From assembly GCF_018283645.1 (NCBI RefSeq), contig NZ_JAGSXH010000016.1, forward strand, positions 21,905-85,904: a stretch of 64,000 bases of DNA, given 5' to 3'. Origin of the DNA: Actinocrinis puniceicyclus. Lineage in GTDB: Bacteria; Actinomycetota; Actinomycetes; Streptomycetales; Catenulisporaceae. Positions 48,127 through 57,829 of this stretch are shown here, piece after piece; positions within the stretch are counted from its first letter, which is position 1, and each line of letters opens with the position of its first letter. A program made the translations under genes and the position numbers. The notes beneath the pieces were generated by a model. It worked only from the letters and a program-made list of their open reading frames with translations. It had not been told where the DNA came from and did not search any database.

Positions 48127-50235
48127 GTGGCGGTGCACGACGGTCCGGTCGTTCCGGCGCAGGGGCACGGTCAGGAGGGCGCCGGGCAGGCACCCGGACC
48201 GGGCGGCCTGGGACAGCAAGGGCACGGCATGCGCGAGGGCTGGTACCCCTGTCCGAGCGGCGCGGCGCAGGTCCGCTACTGGGACGGCACCGCTTGGACC
48301 GACCGGACCCGGCCCGACCTGCTCGGCTGGGTGCACGGTCCGCGGGTGCTCGACCTGCCGGGGGTCTTCGCCTACGGCCGCGATCCGCAGGCCGATCGCG
48401 GCGGCCGCCCCGGGCCGCTGGATCCCTCGCTGTGGCGCCGGGTACGCAATGCCCTGATCGCGCTGCCGCTGCTCTACATCGGCCTGATACTGCCCGCCGG
48501 GTATCTGCTCACGAGCATCGGCCTGCCTGTGGGCGTGGCGCGGGTCATCTATCTCGCGGCGCTCATCGTGATCTGCGGTGCCTACGGCAAGTGGCCGCTC
48601 GCGCTGCGCCACCTGTGGGCCAGGTACCGGCCTGAGCCGAAGAGCGCCCCGGCGCCCCCGCCCTCGCGCCCCGACCTGTGGAAGGAGTTGCGGCTCGCCG
48701 GTTTCGACTCCGCCGCGCGGCGCCTGGACGAGGAACTGGCCGGCGGAGAGCTGACCGATGTGGACTATGTGCGTGTGGCCCGGGTCGTGCGGCAGTCCGC
48801 GCGCGCCGCGCAGGCCGGGCAGGCCGGGCCCGGCAGGGAGCTGATGCGGCCGGTCGCCGAGCAGATCGAGGAGCACGGCGGCGGCGCGTTCGTGCACGAA
48901 TCCCGGCAGCGTGACCTGCCGATGCCGCGGCTGGTGCAGCACGACCTGATCACCGGTCAGGCGCGGTTGGGGGTCGCGGCGGCGACGCCGCGCAATCCGT
49001 CGACGCATCAGAACGAGTGGTTCGCCCTCGACACCGAGGTGCTGCGCACCTCCATGCTGGTGGTGGGGCCGCCCGGGTCCGGTAAGACCCGTTCCTTCGC
49101 GCGTCCGATCATCGAACTGCTCGGGCTGCAGACCCTGGTCGGCCTGGCCTCCGTGGTGGTGATCGACCCGACCGGCTCGGCCTTCGGACCGGCGGTGCTC
49201 CCGGGTTTCTTCGATATCGACATCGACCCGAACCGGCGCCCTGACGCCGCGGCGCCCGGCGCGCCCGGCGACGAGCGATCGCTCTGGGGTTTCGATCTGT
49301 TCGGCGGAGCATCGAGCCCTGATGAGGCGGCCGACCGGCTGGCCGGGGCGGTGCTGCCGCCGGAGACCGCGCACCGGGATCCGGCCGCCGATTCCGCGGC
49401 CCGCAACACCCTGTACACGGTGATCTCGGGCTTCCACGAGCGCGCGTCGCGCTACCCGACGCTGCGCGAACTGATCGACGCGGTGCTGCGCGAGAGCCCG
49501 GTCGCGCTGCTCAACGAGCGGCTGCGGCTGCTCGACCGCCCGGCGCTGATCGACCTCTTCGACGGCCGCCAGCGCCGATTCTCCATGCGCGAGATCAACC
49601 GGCCGATGCGCGTGCGCATCGCGCTGCCGGAAGGCAGTTCGCCGCAGGCCGCGCGGATCCTCGCCCGCCTCGCCGTCGCCCAGTTCGTCCAGGTCGTCGC
49701 GGCCCCGGACGCCGACCGTTCGGTGTTCAAGGGGCTGATCGTGGACGAGGCTGGGCGTTTCGTGGACGAATACGTCGTGCAGGGCCTGCAACGGGCGCGC
49801 GCGGCCAATGCCGGGATAGTGCTGCTGACGCAGTCGATGGGCCAGTTCCCCGAGCACCTGCGTTCCGCGGTGTTCACCGGCACCGGGTGCAAGGCGGTCT
49901 TCGCCGGGGTCGAACCGCAGGACGCGCGGTACTTCGCCGAGTACTGGGGTACGCAGTGGTCCGCCGAGACCACGGTGACCACGGGCTCGTCGACGACCAC
50001 GGGCTCCGGGCACGTCTCCAGTCCCGGCGGCAAGAAGGAGAAGTCGGTGATCCAGTCCATCACCGGCAACACTTCCACGGAGTACTCGCGCGCGGTGGCG
50101 ACTCGGGCGGTCGAGCGGCCCGTCTGGTCGGCCTCGGAGATCATCAACGAAGTGCCGACCGGCCACGCGCTGATCTCGCTCGCCACACCGGACGGCATCC
50201 GCACGCCGCCGGTCCTGGTTAATCTGCGCGGCTAG
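48127..50235 (+). CDS. VirD4/TraD-like coupling ATPase with N-terminal DUF2510 domain
   Basis: A 702-residue membrane ATPase. GTG 48127 follows GGAGAG by 7 bases. After a Gly/Gln-rich start comes a DUF2510 domain (EGWYPCPSG, then VRYWDGTAWTDRTRPD, about residues 37-66). Two membrane helices follow (about 105-150). Then there is a cytoplasmic ATPase with Walker A GPPGSGKTRS (about 314), VVVIDPTGSA and GLIVDEAGRFVDE (Walker B, about 540). A TraD/TraM-recognition-like NAGIVLLTQSMGQ and a Ser/Thr/Gly-rich segment are also seen. Type IV coupling proteins feed DNA or protein to secretion channels. No relaxase, VirB or integrase genes are nearby, so the role is unknown. Confidence 0.8.
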   Translation: MAVHDGPVVPAQGHGQEGAGQAPGPGGLGQQGHGMREGWYPCPSGAAQVRYWDGTAWTDRTRPDLLGWVHGPRVLDLPGVFAYGRDPQADRGGRPGPLDPSLWRRVRNALIALPLLYIGLILPAGYLLTSIGLPVGVARVIYLAALIVICGAYGKWPLALRHLWARYRPEPKSAPAPPPSRPDLWKELRLAGFDSAARRLDEELAGGELTDVDYVRVARVVRQSARAAQAGQAGPGRELMRPVAEQIEEHGGGAFVHESRQRDLPMPRLVQHDLITGQARLGVAAATPRNPSTHQNEWFALDTEVLRTSMLVVGPPGSGKTRSFARPIIELLGLQTLVGLASVVVIDPTGSAFGPAVLPGFFDIDIDPNRRPDAAAPGAPGDERSLWGFDLFGGASSPDEAADRLAGAVLPPETAHRDPAADSAARNTLYTVISGFHERASRYPTLRELIDAVLRESPVALLNERLRLLDRPALIDLFDGRQRRFSMREINRPMRVRIALPEGSSPQAARILARLAVAQFVQVVAAPDADRSVFKGLIVDEAGRFVDEYVVQGLQRARAANAGIVLLTQSMGQFPEHLRSAVFTGTGCKAVFAGVEPQDARYFAEYWGTQWSAETTVTTGSSTTTGSGHVSSPGGKKEKSVIQSITGNTSTEYSRAVATRAVERPVWSASEIINEVPTGHALISLATPDGIRTPPVLVNLRG

Positions 50236-50474
50236 TGTCCCGCGCCGGAAATCCGCCGTGAAAATCGGCCCCCGCATCCCGCCTGGCCGCGTTGCCGAAA
50301 CGCCCACAGACGACCCACTGCGTTGATTGAGCACCGCGAGGGTTTGCACATTGCCGGGCCGGGCCGCCCGACGGGCGTCAGGGTGTAGGGAGACGGCCGC
50401 GGATTAAGCGACCTAGGGTGGGAAAGGTAGCCCGCCGTGTCGCGAAACCGTGAAGAACAGTGATGGAGGCGACG

Positions 50475-51926
50475 ATGACCGTTGCGACCGATCCGCGTCC
50501 GTTCTGGCTCGCCGGGACCAAGGCGACCGGGGAGCACACACTTGAGGTGACGCGACCGTACGACGGTTCGTCCCTCGCGGCCGTCTCGCTGCCGACCGGC
50601 GCCCAGGTCGAGCAGGCGGTCGCGGCCGCGGATAACGCGGCGAAGGCGACGGCGGGCCTGCCTGCGCACGCGCGCGCCGCCGCGCTCGACCACGTCTCCA
50701 GGCGCCTGGCCGAGCGCGCCGATGAGATCGCCGAGCTGATCACCGCGGAGAACGGCAAGCCGCTGAAGTGGTCGAAGGGCGAGGTGGGCCGCGCGGTCTC
50801 GGTGTTCCGCTGGGCCGCGGAGGAGGCGCGCCGCTTCGCCGGCGAGCTTCAGCGCCTCGACACCGACCCGGCGGCGGCCGGCCGGCTGGCGGTGGTGCGC
50901 CGCTTCCCGAAGGGGCCGGTGCTCGGCATCGCACCGTTCAACTTCCCGCTGAACCTGGTCGCGCACAAGGTGGCCCCGGCGATCGCGGTCGGCGCGCCGA
51001 TCATCCTCAAGCCCGCGCCGGCCACGCCGCTGTCCGCGCTGCTGCTCGGCGAACTGCTGGCCGAGACCGACCTGCCGGCCGGCTCCTGGTCGGTCCTGCC
51101 GGTGCCGAACGAGCGGATGGAGCAGTTGACCGGCGACCCGCGGCTGCCGGTGATCTCCTTCACCGGCTCGGGTCCGGTCGGCTCGATGATCCGGGCCGCG
51201 GCGCCGCACAAGCACGTCACGCTGGAACTCGGCGGGAACGCCGCGGCCGTCGTGCTCGGCGACTACGCGAGCGAGAAGGACCTGGACTGGGCGGCCGCGC
51301 GGATCGCGACCTACTCGAACTACCAGGCCGGGCAGTCCTGCATCTCGGTGCAGCGGGTCATCGTGGACCGCGCCGTCTACGACCGGCTGTTGCCGAGGCT
51401 GGTGGAGGCGGTCGCGGCGCAGAAGACCGGCGATCCGAACGACCCGGCCACCGACGTCGGGCCGATGATCAGCGAGCAGGCGGCGATCCGGGTCGAGCAG
51501 TGGGTTGACGAGGCGGTGGCGGCCGGGGCGAAACTGCTTACCGGCGGCAAGCGCGAGGGTTCCGCTTACGCGCCGACGGTGCTGGTCGACGCACCGTCCG
51601 ATGCCAGGGTGGTCTGCGAGGAGGTCTTCGGTCCGGTCCTTGTCGTGCAGCAGGTGGACGGCGCGGACGCGGCGTTCGCGGCCGTGAACGACTCGGCGTT
51701 CGGGCTCCAGGCGGGCGTCTTCACGCACGACATCCAGGCCGCGTTCCGCGCGCACAGCGAGCTGGAGGTCGGCGGGGTGATCATCGGCGACGCGCCGAGT
51801 TACCGCGCGGACCAGATGCCTTACGGCGGCGCGAAGGGCTCAGGTGTCGGTCGCGAGGGTGTCAGGTACGCGATGGACGACTACACCTACGAGCGTGTCA
51901 TGGTGCTGACCGGCCTGGATCTATGA
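50475..51926 (+). CDS. Aldehyde dehydrogenase (succinic-semialdehyde dehydrogenase-like)
   Basis: A 483-residue NAD(P)-dependent enzyme with Cys289 in QAGQSCISVQR and Glu251 in LELGGNAAAVVLGDY. It has APFNFPLNLVAHKVAPAIAVG and the end PYGGAKGSGVGREGVRYAM. ATG 50475 has GGAGG 5 bases upstream, better than GTG 50460 or ATG 50463. Neighbours suggest oxidation of succinic semialdehyde from GabT. The sequence also resembles lactaldehyde/glyceraldehyde-3-phosphate-type dehydrogenases, so the substrate is uncertain. Confidence 0.85.
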   Translation: MTVATDPRPFWLAGTKATGEHTLEVTRPYDGSSLAAVSLPTGAQVEQAVAAADNAAKATAGLPAHARAAALDHVSRRLAERADEIAELITAENGKPLKWSKGEVGRAVSVFRWAAEEARRFAGELQRLDTDPAAAGRLAVVRRFPKGPVLGIAPFNFPLNLVAHKVAPAIAVGAPIILKPAPATPLSALLLGELLAETDLPAGSWSVLPVPNERMEQLTGDPRLPVISFTGSGPVGSMIRAAAPHKHVTLELGGNAAAVVLGDYASEKDLDWAAARIATYSNYQAGQSCISVQRVIVDRAVYDRLLPRLVEAVAAQKTGDPNDPATDVGPMISEQAAIRVEQWVDEAVAAGAKLLTGGKREGSAYAPTVLVDAPSDARVVCEEVFGPVLVVQQVDGADAAFAAVNDSAFGLQAGVFTHDIQAAFRAHSELEVGGVIIGDAPSYRADQMPYGGAKGSGVGREGVRYAMDDYTYERVMVLTGLDL

Positions 51927-52057
51927 CCTGAGGCGTGGTGACCTGACGGCTGACGGTCTGGCAACCGATCAGCCCGACGGCTCGCTCGGCTTGACGCGGC
52001 CTGGTCGCGGTCGTTCTTGAGGACGCACAGCCTCTCACGGACGCACAGCGCGCGCTG

Positions 52058-52633
52058 TTACGCGGAAGTGCCGTCCGGCGCTTGCGTCGGGCTGGTCGAC
52101 GGCCCGGAGCCGGTGCTGCCGAAGTGGAAGTGGAAGTTCCCGGTCGCGATCGAAAGCGCCATGAGCAGGATCCACAACACGGAGAGGATCACTCCGGCGA
52201 TGGCCATGCCCTTGCCGGACTGGCCCGTCTTCGAGGTCTGCACGAGCGCCGCGATGCCCAGGCCGAGCCCGATCAGCGGTGTGACGCATAAGAACCCGCA
52301 GATGCCCAGAACCAGTGACGCGATCGCCATGCCGCTGGTACCCGGCGGCCGGCCGTACCCGCCCGCGCCGTAACCGTAGGGGCCGGACCCGTACTGGCCA
52401 TAGTCGGGCGGATAAGGCGCACTCGGGTAGCCGGCAGGCGACTGCGCGTATTGTCCCGGGCCGTACTGTCCTGCTCCGTACTGCACGTTGCCGTACTGCG
52501 TCCCGGCCGGTGGCGGGAAGGTTCCGGGCGGGGACGCCGGCTGCTGCGGGGGAGTGTGCGGCTGTGGTTGCCCTCCAGCCTGCTGCTGATCCGATGGCTG
52601 GGGATCCCAGGGCGGCGGCACCAGTTCCGACAC
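52058..52633 (-). CDS. DUF4190 membrane protein with Tyr/Gly/Pro-rich tail
   Basis: A 191-residue protein from GTG 52633 with GAGGGG as SD. The first 110 residues are low-complexity (Pro/Gln, then repeated QYG, GPY and GYG units). A DUF4190 module follows with two membrane helices (GMAIASLVLGICGFLCV and GMAIAGVILSVLWILLMALS), then a short external Ser/Thr/Pro end. The family is common in actinobacteria and has no assigned function. It is divergent from dxr across 117 bases. The frame stays open upstream over dxr but has no sense there. Confidence 0.82.
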   Translation of the reverse strand: MSELVPPPWDPQPSDQQQAGGQPQPHTPPQQPASPPGTFPPPAGTQYGNVQYGAGQYGPGQYAQSPAGYPSAPYPPDYGQYGSGPYGYGAGGYGRPPGTSGMAIASLVLGICGFLCVTPLIGLGLGIAALVQTSKTGQSGKGMAIAGVILSVLWILLMALSIATGNFHFHFGSTGSGPSTSPTQAPDGTSA

Positions 52634-52750
52634 GGCGTTCCCCTCGGGTTTGCACCGGCGCACCGTCTGCTGCCAGCCGGCTTGCGAGCTTAGCGAGTCG
52701 CCGACCACTGCTTCAAGGCGGGAGGGCCCGGCCCGCCCGGGTGCGGAACA

Positions 52751-53986
52751 ATGGCGGCCATGAGCGAAGCGAGCAGCAGCCCTCGGCGGATCGTCATCCT
52801 CGGCTCGACCGGTTCGATCGGCACCCAGGCCGTCGATGTGATTACCCGCAATCCGGACCGATTCCGCGTCGTGGCCCTCGCCGCCGGCGGCAAGAACGCC
52901 GCGCTGCTGGCCCGGCAGGCACTCGACCTGCGAGCCGAAGCCGTCGCGGTGGCCAAGGCCACGGCCGCGCAGGACCTGCAACTCGCCTTCTACGCCGAGG
53001 CCCAGCGGCGCGGCTACGCGGTCGGCGACTATCGGCTGCCGCGGATCGTCACCGGCCCGGACGCCGCCGCCGAACTCGCCGCCCTCGACTGCGACGTGGT
53101 GCTCAACGGAATCGACGGCGCCGCGGGCCTCAAGGCCACGCTCGCCGCGCTGCGATACGGCCGCACCCTCGCCCTGGCCAACAAGGAGTCGTTGATCATC
53201 GGCGGCGACCTGGTGACCTCGCTGGCGGCGCCGGGACAGATCGTCGCGGTGGACTCCGAGCACTCGGCGCTGGCCCAGTGTCTGCGCGGCGGCAGCGCGG
53301 ACGAGGTGCGCAGGCTCATCGTGACCGCCAGTGGCGGACCGTTCCGCGGCCGCGCCCGCGAGGAACTGGCCGACGTGACCCCGCAGCAGGCGCTCGCGCA
53401 CCCGACCTGGGCGATGGGGCCGCTGGTCACGATCAACTCGGCGACCCTGGTGAACAAGGGCCTTGAGGTCATCGAGGCGCACCTGCTCTACGACATCCCG
53501 TTCGAGCGGATCGCGGTGGTGGTGCACCCGCAGTCGATCGTGCACTCCATGGTCGAGTTCACGGACGGCTCGACGCTCGCGCAAGCCTCGCCTCCGGACA
53601 TGCGCATCCCGATCGCGCTGGCCATGGGCTGGCCGCAGCGGATCCCCGACGCCGCCCCGGCCTGCGACTGGACCAAGGCCGCCAGTTGGGAGTTCTTCCC
53701 CCTCGACGAGGAGGCGTTCCCGGCCGTCGGCCTGGCCAAGCAGGTCGGGCAGGCCGGGGGCACCTTTCCGGCGGTGTTCAACGGCGCGAACGAGGCGTGC
53801 GTCGGGGCGTTCCTGGCCGGGCGGCTGCCCTTCACCGGTATCGTGGACACGATCGCGGCCGTGGTCGCCGAGCACGCCGACCGCCCGCAGTCCGCCGAGG
53901 TCGCGAGCCTGGATGCGGTACTCGAAGCCGACCGCTGGTCGCGCGCCCGTGCCGGGGAACTGACCGGCACCGGTGCGGCCGGGTAG
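52751..53986 (+). CDS. dxr: 1-deoxy-D-xylulose-5-phosphate reductoisomerase
   Basis: Second enzyme of the MEP isoprenoid pathway, NADPH-dependent. In 411 residues, [20 protein letters not shown] is the cofactor site, followed by [35 protein letters not shown] and [16 protein letters not shown] with metal-binding acidic residues, and [16 protein letters not shown] 52751 or 52760 could be the start. It is followed by rseP and ispG, the conserved actinobacterial trio of dxr, site-2 protease and ispG. Confidence 0.95.
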   Translation: MAAMSEASSSPRRIVILGSTGSIGTQAVDVITRNPDRFRVVALAAGGKNAALLARQALDLRAEAVAVAKATAAQDLQLAFYAEAQRRGYAVGDYRLPRIVTGPDAAAELAALDCDVVLNGIDGAAGLKATLAALRYGRTLALANKESLIIGGDLVTSLAAPGQIVAVDSEHSALAQCLRGGSADEVRRLIVTASGGPFRGRAREELADVTPQQALAHPTWAMGPLVTINSATLVNKGLEVIEAHLLYDIPFERIAVVVHPQSIVHSMVEFTDGSTLAQASPPDMRIPIALAMGWPQRIPDAAPACDWTKAASWEFFPLDEEAFPAVGLAKQVGQAGGTFPAVFNGANEACVGAFLAGRLPFTGIVDTIAAVVAEHADRPQSAEVASLDAVLEADRWSRARAGELTGTGAAG

Positions 53987-54091
53987 TGTGAGACCGGAAC
54001 TTTCCGGCCGCCCGGACACGTCTGTCCGTGCGGGTGCCGGCGTCGATCGGCCGCCCGCGGTACCACTCGAGATGAAGGCGGGTTCCCCGGC

Positions 54092-55300
54092 GTGAACGTC
54101 CTAGGCGCGCTGCTGTTCGTGCTGGCGCTGCTGGTCTCGATCGTGCTGCACGAGGCCGGGCACATGGTCTGCGCGCGCTGGTCCGGAGGCAAGGTCACCG
54201 AGTTCTTCGTCGGCTTCGGCACCCGGCTGTGGTCGTTCAAGCGCGGCGAGACCGAGTACGGAATCAAGGCGATCCCGGCCGGCGGCTACGTCAAGATCGT
54301 CGGGATGACGGATCTGGACGAGATCGAGCCTGGCGACGAGGACCGGGCGCTGAAGAACAAGCCGGCCCGGATGCGGCTGCTCACCCTCTCCGCGGGGTCG
54401 CTCACCCACTTCCTGATCGCGCTGGTGTTGTTCTTCCTCAGCCCGATGTTGTTCGGCGTGCAGAAGGCGGACACCTCGGCGCGGGTCGGCCACGTCTCCG
54501 CGTGCCTGACGAGCGACGGAAGTCCCGACGAGAGCTGCGCGGCCGGTTCGAAGCCGTCCCCGGCGGCCCGGGCCGGCCTGTCCACGGGGGACCTGATCAC
54601 CGCGATCGCCGGTCGGCCGATCAAGAACTTCGACGACCTGGCCACGGCGCTGCACCAGTTGCCGGCCGGTCAGCCCTCGGCCCTCGAGTACACCGACCCA
54701 CAGGGGCGCGCCCACGCGACGACGGTCGTGCCGGTCGGTGTGAAGTCGGTGACCTACCCCGACGGGCACACCGCCGCCGGCAGCCTGGTCGGGCTGGGGC
54801 AGAACTCGTATACGCAGCACTACAGCCCGATCTCGGCCGCCGGGTACAGCGGACAGCAGTTCGGCAGCATGATCGTCAACACCTTCAAGGGCCTCGGCTC
54901 CATCCCCGCCGCGATCCCGAAGCTGTTCACCGCCACCGTGGACCACACGCAGCGCTCGGCCAGCTCGCCGGTCGGCGTCGTGGGCATGGCACAGATCAGC
55001 GGCACCATCATCGGCCAGGCCGGGTTCGCCGGCTTCTTCGCCCTCGTCGCCGCGGTCAACGTGTTCATCGGCGTGTTCAACCTGCTGCCGATCCTGCCGC
55101 TGGACGGCGGGCATGTCGCGGTCCTGCTTTACGAGGAGGCGCGCAAGCGCCTCTACCGGCTGCTGCACCGCCCCGCGCCCGGCCGCGTGGACCTCAATAA
55201 ACTGATGCCGGTCGCGTACGCCTTCCTGCTCGTCTTCGTCGGCCTCACGCTGCTGCTGCTCGCGGCCGACATCACCAACCCGATTCATCTGCCGTCGTGA
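54092..55300 (+). CDS. rseP: RseP-type site-2 intramembrane protease
   Basis: A 402-residue membrane metalloprotease that cleaves regulatory membrane proteins (Rip1 in mycobacteria). The zinc motif HEAGH (residues 20-24) is in the first helix. A periplasmic PDZ domain contains GLSTGDLITAIAGRPIKNFDD. The second metal site is NLLPILPLDGGH in the penultimate helix. An insert with SACLTSDGSPDESCAAG carries two cysteines. The start GTG 54092 has only a weak SD. It lies 105 bases after dxr. Confidence 0.93.
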   Translation: MNVLGALLFVLALLVSIVLHEAGHMVCARWSGGKVTEFFVGFGTRLWSFKRGETEYGIKAIPAGGYVKIVGMTDLDEIEPGDEDRALKNKPARMRLLTLSAGSLTHFLIALVLFFLSPMLFGVQKADTSARVGHVSACLTSDGSPDESCAAGSKPSPAARAGLSTGDLITAIAGRPIKNFDDLATALHQLPAGQPSALEYTDPQGRAHATTVVPVGVKSVTYPDGHTAAGSLVGLGQNSYTQHYSPISAAGYSGQQFGSMIVNTFKGLGSIPAAIPKLFTATVDHTQRSASSPVGVVGMAQISGTIIGQAGFAGFFALVAAVNVFIGVFNLLPILPLDGGHVAVLLYEEARKRLYRLLHRPAPGRVDLNKLMPVAYAFLLVFVGLTLLLLAADITNPIHLPS

Positions 55301-55368
55301 GCCGGCCGGCCACGCCCCGGGGCGCCTTCGGCGCGCACCGCGTGTACCGCGCGCTTCGTCCCGCGGGA

Positions 55369-55423
55369 CATGCCGTTCGGCGCACGGCCGGTGAAGATCG
55401 GGTGAAAGCCGGGGAACGGCATG
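55369..55423. promoter_or_regulatory. 10-bp inverted repeat upstream of ispG
   Basis: CATGCCGTTC (55369-55378) is the exact reverse complement of 55414-55423, with a 35-base spacer. It lies about 90 bases before the ispG start, close to a TAGCGT hexamer at 55447. It may be an operator pair or an RNA stem. Confidence 0.4.
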
Positions 55424-55515
55424 CAATGAGACCAGCTGAAGTGCCGTAGCGTTGTTCTCGTCGTTGATCCGCTGCCGCACGAACTTTCGGCCCAAGACTG
55501 GGGAGTGCCCGAACG

Positions 55516-56670
55516 ATGACCGCCGTTTCTCTCGGTGTTCCGTCCATTCCGGCCAAACCGCTCGCGCCACGCCGCAAGTCGCGGCAGATCATGGTGGGGA
55601 ACGTGCCCGTGGGCGGGGACGCCCCGGTCTCGGTGCAGTCGATGACCACGACGCTGACCTCGGACGTGAACGCGACGCTGCAGCAGATCGCGCAGTTGAC
55701 CGCGACCGGCTGCCAGATCGTGCGGGTGGCCTGCCCCTCCCAGGACGACGCCGACGCGCTGCCGATGATCGCGAAGAAGTCGCAGATCCCGGTGATCGCG
55801 GACATTCACTTCCAGCCCAAGTACGTCTTCGCGGCGATCGACGCCGGCTGCGCCGCGGTCCGGGTCAACCCCGGCAACATCCGCAAGTTCGACGACCAGG
55901 TCGGCGAGATCGCGCGGCGGGCCAAGGCCGCGGGAGTGCCGATCCGGATCGGTGTCAACGCCGGCTCACTGGATCCGCGGCTCTACGAGAAGTACGGCAA
56001 GGCCACCCCGGAGGCGCTGGTCGAGTCCGCGCTGTGGGAGTGCTCGCTGTTCGAGGAGCACGACTTCCGGGACATCAAGATCTCGGTCAAGCACAACGAC
56101 CCGGTGGTGATGATCCAGGCCTACCGGCTGCTGGCCGAGGCCTGCGACTATCCGCTGCACCTGGGCGTGACCGAGGCGGGCCCGGCGTTCCAGGGCACGA
56201 TCAAGTCGGCGGTCGCGTTCGGGGCGCTGCTGGCCGAGGGGATCGGCGACACGATCCGGGTCTCGCTCTCGGCGCCTCCGGTGGAGGAGGTCAAGGTCGG
56301 CACGCAGATCCTCGAGTCGCTCGGCCTGCGCCAGCGCGGCCTGGAGATCGTCTCCTGCCCGTCGTGCGGTCGCGCGCAGGTGGACGTGTACACCCTGGCC
56401 GATCAGGTCACCGCGGCGCTGGACGGGTTGAACGTGCCGCTGCGGGTGGCGGTGATGGGCTGCGTCGTCAACGGTCCGGGCGAGGCGCGCGAGGCGGACC
56501 TCGGCGTGGCTTCGGGCAACGGCAAGGGGCAGATCTTCGTCAAGGGCGAGGTCATCAAGACCGTGCCGGAATCGCAGATCGTGGAGACCCTCGTCGAGGA
56601 GGCCGCGCGGCTGGCCGAGGAGATGGGCGCGGACCTCGGCGGCGGAGCGCCCGAGGTGGCGGTCGGCTGA
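55516..56670 (+). CDS. ispG: 4-hydroxy-3-methylbut-2-enyl-diphosphate synthase
   Basis: Iron-sulfur enzyme of the MEP pathway, 384 residues. The TIM-barrel has [20 protein letters not shown], and the Fe-S domain has [11 protein letters not shown] (Cys281, Cys284) and [11 protein letters not shown] (Cys316). SD GGGGAG is 9 bases before ATG. The 215-base upstream gap holds a perfect inverted repeat. It follows rseP and dxr in the usual order. Confidence 0.95.
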   Translation: MTAVSLGVPSIPAKPLAPRRKSRQIMVGNVPVGGDAPVSVQSMTTTLTSDVNATLQQIAQLTATGCQIVRVACPSQDDADALPMIAKKSQIPVIADIHFQPKYVFAAIDAGCAAVRVNPGNIRKFDDQVGEIARRAKAAGVPIRIGVNAGSLDPRLYEKYGKATPEALVESALWECSLFEEHDFRDIKISVKHNDPVVMIQAYRLLAEACDYPLHLGVTEAGPAFQGTIKSAVAFGALLAEGIGDTIRVSLSAPPVEEVKVGTQILESLGLRQRGLEIVSCPSCGRAQVDVYTLADQVTAALDGLNVPLRVAVMGCVVNGPGEAREADLGVASGNGKGQIFVKGEVIKTVPESQIVETLVEEAARLAEEMGADLGGGAPEVAVG

Positions 56671-56828
56671 TCAGCGGCTGTCGCCGCCTGGATCGAGGCC
56701 GGACCGGCGAGGCCGCAGCGCGTGCGCGGCCCGCGCGTTTTCGCTGCCGCCGGGCCGCTCCGGGAAACCCTTCCAGGCCGTAGAGTGTGCTACGTGGGCT
56801 ACCGGCAGGCGAGAGGCTTAGATCGCGC

Positions 56829-57695
56829 ATGAACGTGGTGACCCGGCTGCTGAGTCCTGCCTCGGGCGTGCGCGTGCTCGATCACGCCGATCTGGACGAG
56901 GCTCTGGAACTGTTGTCCCGCGACCCGATCGACAACGCGTTCATCGGCGCGCGGGTCGAGGCCGCGGGCCTGGACCCGTGGCAGCTCGGCGGCGAGATGT
57001 GGGGCCACGCCTCGGGCGGCCGGCTCACCTCGCTGTGCTTCTCCGGCGCCAACCTGGTACCGATCAACGCCACCTCGGAGGCGGTGCGCGCGTTCGCCGA
57101 CAGGGCGCGCAAGCAGGGGCGCCGCTGCTCCTCGATCGTCGGTCCGCGGGAGGCCGCGCTCGAACTGTGGAACCACCTGGCCCCGCACTGGCAGCCGGCC
57201 CGCGAGGTGCGGCCGAACCAGCCGGTGATGGCGCTGCGCGAGCCTTCGCCGAGCGTCGCCCCGGACTTCCGGGTGCGGCCTGTGCACCCCGCGCAACTCG
57301 ATGTGCTGATGCCCGCGTGCGTCGCCATGTTCACCGAGGAGGTCGGTGTCTCACCGGTGGCGGCGGACGGCGGGCGCATGTACCGGCAGCGGGTGGCCGA
57401 GCTGGTCAACGCCGGGCGCGCGTTCGCCTGGATCGAGGGCGGCGAGGTCGTCTTCAAGGCGGAGATCGGCGCGGTGACCCGCGCGGTATGCCAGATCCAG
57501 GGCGTGTGGGTGAGCCCGAAGTTCCGCGGCCGGCGCATCTCGGAGGGCGGCATGGCCGCGGTGGTCGAGTACGCGCTGCGCGACTTCGCCCCCGTGGTCT
57601 CGCTCTACGTGAACGACTTCAACGTGCCGGCGCGCGCCTCGTACCACCGGGTCGGCTTCCGCGAGGTTTCCGAGTTCGCCTCGGTGCTCTTCTGA
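56829..57695 (+). CDS. GNAT-family acetyltransferase with DUF4081 N-terminus
   Basis: A 288-residue protein. The N-terminal DUF4081-like part has DPIDNAFIGARVEAAGL and CFSGANLVPINAT. The C-terminal GNAT domain has AEIGAVTRAVCQIQGVWVSP and FRGRRISEGGMAAVVEYAL (acetyl-CoA loop R-G-R) and YVNDFNVPARASYHRVGF. This gene follows ispG in most streptomycetes. The acceptor is unknown. ATG 56829 is used; a GAGAGG lies 12 bases upstream and a TAGAGT hexamer at 56781 may be the -10 box. Confidence 0.9.
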   Translation: MNVVTRLLSPASGVRVLDHADLDEALELLSRDPIDNAFIGARVEAAGLDPWQLGGEMWGHASGGRLTSLCFSGANLVPINATSEAVRAFADRARKQGRRCSSIVGPREAALELWNHLAPHWQPAREVRPNQPVMALREPSPSVAPDFRVRPVHPAQLDVLMPACVAMFTEEVGVSPVAADGGRMYRQRVAELVNAGRAFAWIEGGEVVFKAEIGAVTRAVCQIQGVWVSPKFRGRRISEGGMAAVVEYALRDFAPVVSLYVNDFNVPARASYHRVGFREVSEFASVLF

Positions 57696-57708
57696 CTTCG
57701 ACGGCGCG

Positions 57709-57829
57709 CTGTTCGCAGACCTCTGCTCAGGCGTGCCAACTGTTCGCAGACCTCTGCTCAGGCGTGCCAACTGTTCGCAGACCTCTGCTCAGGCGTGCCA
57801 ACTGTTCGCAGACCTCTGCTCAGGCGTGC
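57709..57829. repeat. 31-bp tandem repeat, three full copies plus 28 bases
   Basis: Identical 31-bp units start at 57709, 57740, 57771 and 57802; the fourth ends after 28 bases. Each unit contains GCAGACCTCTGC (short stem GCAGA/TCTGC). The array fills the gap between two convergent genes, and the ogt stop codon (57820-57822) lies inside the last copy. There are no spacers between units, so it is not a CRISPR array. Confidence 0.95.

Noticed and set aside
47794..50349. Long minus-strand open frame opposite the VirD4-like gene
   Set aside because: Its translation is Arg/His/Gln-rich without domains; the plus-strand protein has clear motifs.
46380..51926. Integrative or conjugative element around the VirD4-like gene
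   Set aside because: No integrase, relaxase, tRNA attachment site or flanking direct repeats; neighbours are metabolic genes with normal composition.
52634..54019. Minus-strand coding extension over dxr
   Set aside because: The frame stays open because of GC codon bias; dxr on the plus strand is certain, and the DUF4190 protein has a good SD start at 52633.
57709..57829. Possible CRISPR array
   Set aside because: The 31-bp repeats are directly adjacent with no spacers and no cas genes are present.
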